Assembly (NCBI GenBank): GCA_029863245.1
Contig: JAOTVV010000005.1
Coordinates: 62,001 to 126,000 of the forward strand
Reading direction: 5' to 3'
Length of the DNA stretch: 64,000 nt
Origin: Gemmatimonadota bacterium
GTDB lineage: Bacteria > Gemmatimonadota > Gemmatimonadetes > Gemmatimonadales > GWC2-71-9
The translations under genes and the position numbers were made by a program. Below the pieces are notes generated by a model. It saw nothing but the letters and a program-made list of their open reading frames with translations, made no database searches and had not been told where the DNA came from. Below are positions 61,911 through 64,000 of this stretch, one piece after another. Every line of letters begins with the position of its first letter. Within the stretch, counting starts at the first letter, position 1.

Positions 61911-63860
61911 ATGAGTGGTCAGAAGCTGCCGCCCACCGCCTACGAACTGAAGGAAGGGCAGGAGTACGTCCCGTACACCCACGGGCTGAGCCTGCCGGAG
62001 TTCACGATCAAGGCCGCCATCGCCGGCATCCTGCTGGGTATCGTGTTTGGCGCGGCGAACACCTACCTCGGCCTCAAGGCCGGGCTCACCATCAGCACGT
62101 CGATCCCCGTCGCGGTGCTGACCGTCGTGGCGTTTCGGCTGCTTCAGGCCTTCGGCCTGCGCCACAGCATTCTCGAGAGCAACATGTCGCAGACCATCGG
62201 CTCGGCGAGCTCGTCGGTTGCCTCGGGGGTGCTATTCACCATTCCGGCGCTGTTCATCTGGGGCATGAGTCCAGCCTGGCGACAGATCACGCTGCTCACC
62301 ATGGCTGGGGGGCTGATCGGCGTGCTCTTCATGATCCCGCTGCGGCGGTTTCTCATCAAACGCGAGCACGGCACACTGCCCTATCCCGAGGGCATGGCGT
62401 GCGCCGAAGTACTCGTCGCCGCCGAGGGGGGTGGGAAACAGGCAGCGGGCGTGTTCTGGGGTCTCGGGGCGGGTATGTTGTTCAAGCTCATCACGGACGG
62501 CTTCAAACTGGTGCAGGGTACATTCCAGTGGGCGCTCGGGTTCAAAGCGAACCTCGCGATCTCCGTCTCACCGCCGCTCATCGGGGTCGGCTACATCCTG
62601 GGCATGCGAATCGCCACGGTGATGGTGGCCGGCGGCGCGCTGTCGGCGTTCGTGATCATCCCGCTGATCAACCTCTGGGGCGGGGGGCTCACCGAACCGC
62701 TCTTTCCCGAAACCGAGAAACTCATTCGCGATATGTCGGCGGGCGAGATCTGGCATCGCTACGTCCGCTACATCGGGGCAGGCGCGGTCGCGACGGGCGG
62801 CATCATCACACTCATCAAGTCGATCCCGACGATGATCGAGTCGTTCCGCATCGGGGTCGGGCAGATCTCGTCACGGCTCGCGACGGCGCGTGACCGGACC
62901 GATCTCGATCTCTCGTTTCGCACCGTCGGCATCGTGCTGGCGGCGGTGCTGCTGCTCCTCACGCTCACCCCCGGGGTCTTGGGGTACCTCGACTCGGTAG
63001 CGGTTCGAGCCGTCGCCTCGATCCTCATTGCCGTGTTCGCGTTCTTCTTCGTGACCGTCAGCTCCCGGATCGTAGGTCTCGTGGGCGTGACCTCGAACCC
63101 CACGTCCGGGATGACGATCGCCACCCTGCTGGGCACGAGCTTCGTGTTCCTCCTGTTCGGGTGGACCGACATGGCCGGCAAGGCGACGGCGCTGATGGTA
63201 GGGACGTCGGTCTGCATCGCCGCGTCGATCGCCGGCGACACCTCGCAGGACCTGAAGACCGGGTTCGTCCTCGGGGCGACCCCGAGGCTCCAGCAGATCG
63301 GGGAGTTGATCGGTGTGGTCACCTCCGCAGGGGCCGTCTGCCTCGTGGTCATGATGCTCCATCAGAACGTCCCCGGCGGACTCGGCGGTGCGGAGCTGCC
63401 GGCGCCGCAGGCCGTGCTGATGAAGCTCGTCATCGACGGAGTGCTCGATCAAAGCCTGCCATGGGCGATGATCTTCATCGGCGTCGGCATCGGCCTTGTC
63501 GCCTCACTGTTCCGTATTCCCGTGCTGGCGTTTGCCGTGGGCGTCTACCTTCCCCTCTCCACGATGGCGGCCGTCTTCCTCGGCGGGCTGCTCCGATTCA
63601 TCCTCACCCGGCGGCAGACGCCCGAAGAGGCGGAACGTCGGCGCGAGGAAGGGGTGTTGTTCGGATCGGGTCTCGTGGGCGGCGGTGGTCTGACCGGCGT
63701 GCTTCTAGCCGTGTGGGTGGGGGCTCGGGGCGGGCGGCCCATCGACGGCTTCCCGTTGTCGCTCCCGGCCATCGGGCAGGAGGCGCTCGCGCTTGCCACG
63801 ATCCTCGCCATGCTGGGGACCGTGGTGTGGCATGTGAAGCGTCGACGCGTCGCGGACTAA
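61911..63860 (+). CDS. OPT-family oligopeptide transporter
   Basis: The 649-residue membrane protein has the OPT motif set: GIVFGAANTYLGLKAGLTIS, SSVASGVLFTIPALFIWG, GTLPYPEGMACAEVLVAAE, and a late SIAGDTSQDLKTGFVLG. About 14 membrane segments are visible. The family imports oligopeptides or iron-siderophore/metal complexes with protons. ATG 61911 is preceded by GGAG and starts at the cytosolic N-terminus (SGQKLPPTAYELK). It is divergent from ccdA (221-base gap). Confidence 0.94.
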   Translation: MSGQKLPPTAYELKEGQEYVPYTHGLSLPEFTIKAAIAGILLGIVFGAANTYLGLKAGLTISTSIPVAVLTVVAFRLLQAFGLRHSILESNMSQTIGSASSSVASGVLFTIPALFIWGMSPAWRQITLLTMAGGLIGVLFMIPLRRFLIKREHGTLPYPEGMACAEVLVAAEGGGKQAAGVFWGLGAGMLFKLITDGFKLVQGTFQWALGFKANLAISVSPPLIGVGYILGMRIATVMVAGGALSAFVIIPLINLWGGGLTEPLFPETEKLIRDMSAGEIWHRYVRYIGAGAVATGGIITLIKSIPTMIESFRIGVGQISSRLATARDRTDLDLSFRTVGIVLAAVLLLLTLTPGVLGYLDSVAVRAVASILIAVFAFFFVTVSSRIVGLVGVTSNPTSGMTIATLLGTSFVFLLFGWTDMAGKATALMVGTSVCIAASIAGDTSQDLKTGFVLGATPRLQQIGELIGVVTSAGAVCLVVMMLHQNVPGGLGGAELPAPQAVLMKLVIDGVLDQSLPWAMIFIGVGIGLVASLFRIPVLAFAVGVYLPLSTMAAVFLGGLLRFILTRRQTPEEAERRREEGVLFGSGLVGGGGLTGVLLAVWVGARGGRPIDGFPLSLPAIGQEALALATILAMLGTVVWHVKRRRVAD

Positions 63861-63873
63861 CGCCACGGCGTTT

Positions 63874-64000
63874 GTGTCGCCCCTCGTCCTGCTCCTCGCC
63901 TCTGTGGTCGTAGCGACCGGCGCGACGCTGCAAGGCTCCGTGGGCTTCGGTTTGGGCCTCTTCTCGGTACCGATCCTGCTGCTCATCGAGCCGCGATTCG
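63874..64000 (+). CDS. TauE/SafE-family permease, 3'-truncated by window edge
   Basis: The frame from GTG 63874 reads a hydrophobic start (LVLLLASVVVATGATLQGS) followed by the TauE/SafE signature GSVGFGLGLFSVPILLLIEPRF. Family members are sulfite/sulfonate or anion exporters with eight membrane segments. Only 42 residues fit in the window. It begins 13 bases after the OPT gene, suggesting cotranscription. Confidence 0.85.
   Translation, partial: MSPLVLLLASVVVATGATLQGSVGFGLGLFSVPILLLIEPRF

Overview
The window reads as a stretch of chromosome from a GC-rich, diderm bacterium, most likely a member of Gemmatimonadota or a close relative in the FCB assemblage. Reasons: TonB-dependent receptors and many predicted outer-membrane barrels and lipoproteins; several soluble-plus-membrane Ser/Thr kinases, one with a TPR-like tail; several secreted M28 peptidases and an ACE-like M2 peptidase; CBM48-type surface proteins beside an ECF sigma factor; and a recurring TAnCTTTG promoter-like box that resembles the Bacteroidetes -7 element. 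The taxonomic call is an inference from gene content, not from a marker gene.

Layout. 0-5.7 kb: 3' part of a TonB receptor, a P-loop ATPase, a LIC_10091-like lipoprotein, a serine beta-lactamase-family hydrolase and a tiny Lys-rich protein. 5.9-13.3 kb: Ser/Thr kinase with TPR-like tail, lipoprotein, M28-type peptidase, acetate kinase. 13.3-17.8 kb: a UbiE/MenG-type methyltransferase divergent from a tightly overlapped four-gene operon (FAD oxidoreductase, methyltransferase, SRPBCC cyclase-like protein, ketoacyl synthase) that looks biosynthetic. 17.8-21 kb: two divergent M28 peptidases. 21.1-23.5 kb: FeoB plus a zinc-ribbon FeoA. 23.6-31.9 kb: dihaem cytochrome, HDAC-like deacetylase, M2 peptidase, UPF0173 hydrolase, a PAS-GGDEF-EAL protein, HAD dehalogenase and DNA glycosylase Tag. 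31.9-35.4 kb: an ECF sigma / CBM48 operon and a TM2 protein.

35.6-46 kb is the most accessory-looking part. It has two tRNA-Glu genes, a TonB receptor divergent from a small lipoprotein across a perfect palindrome, and a tRNA-Lys whose 3' end is repeated exactly (39 bp) about 2.2 kb downstream, bracketing a single hydrolase gene. A gluconate module (lactonase, short 6-phosphogluconate dehydrogenase, GntP, GntK) and a truncated spermidine-synthase-like membrane gene follow. 46-48.5 kb carries a CX4CH cytochrome-like lipoprotein, a barrel and a lipoprotein.

48.5-59.5 kb is a signalling block: coiled-coil lipoprotein, PP2C phosphatase, Ras-like GTPase, a membrane protein with a roadblock-like and an OmpA domain, a coiled-coil protein, a barrel, a Ser/Thr kinase carrying Ig-like repeats preceded by a globin, and a second kinase.

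The strongest unusual signal is at 59.8-60.4 kb: a secreted peroxiredoxin with an in-frame TGA exactly where the peroxidatic cysteine should be, followed by a SECIS-like hairpin. This is a predicted selenoprotein. It converges on TlpA and CcdA genes that could supply it with reducing power. The window ends with an OPT-family transporter and the start of a TauE/SafE permease.
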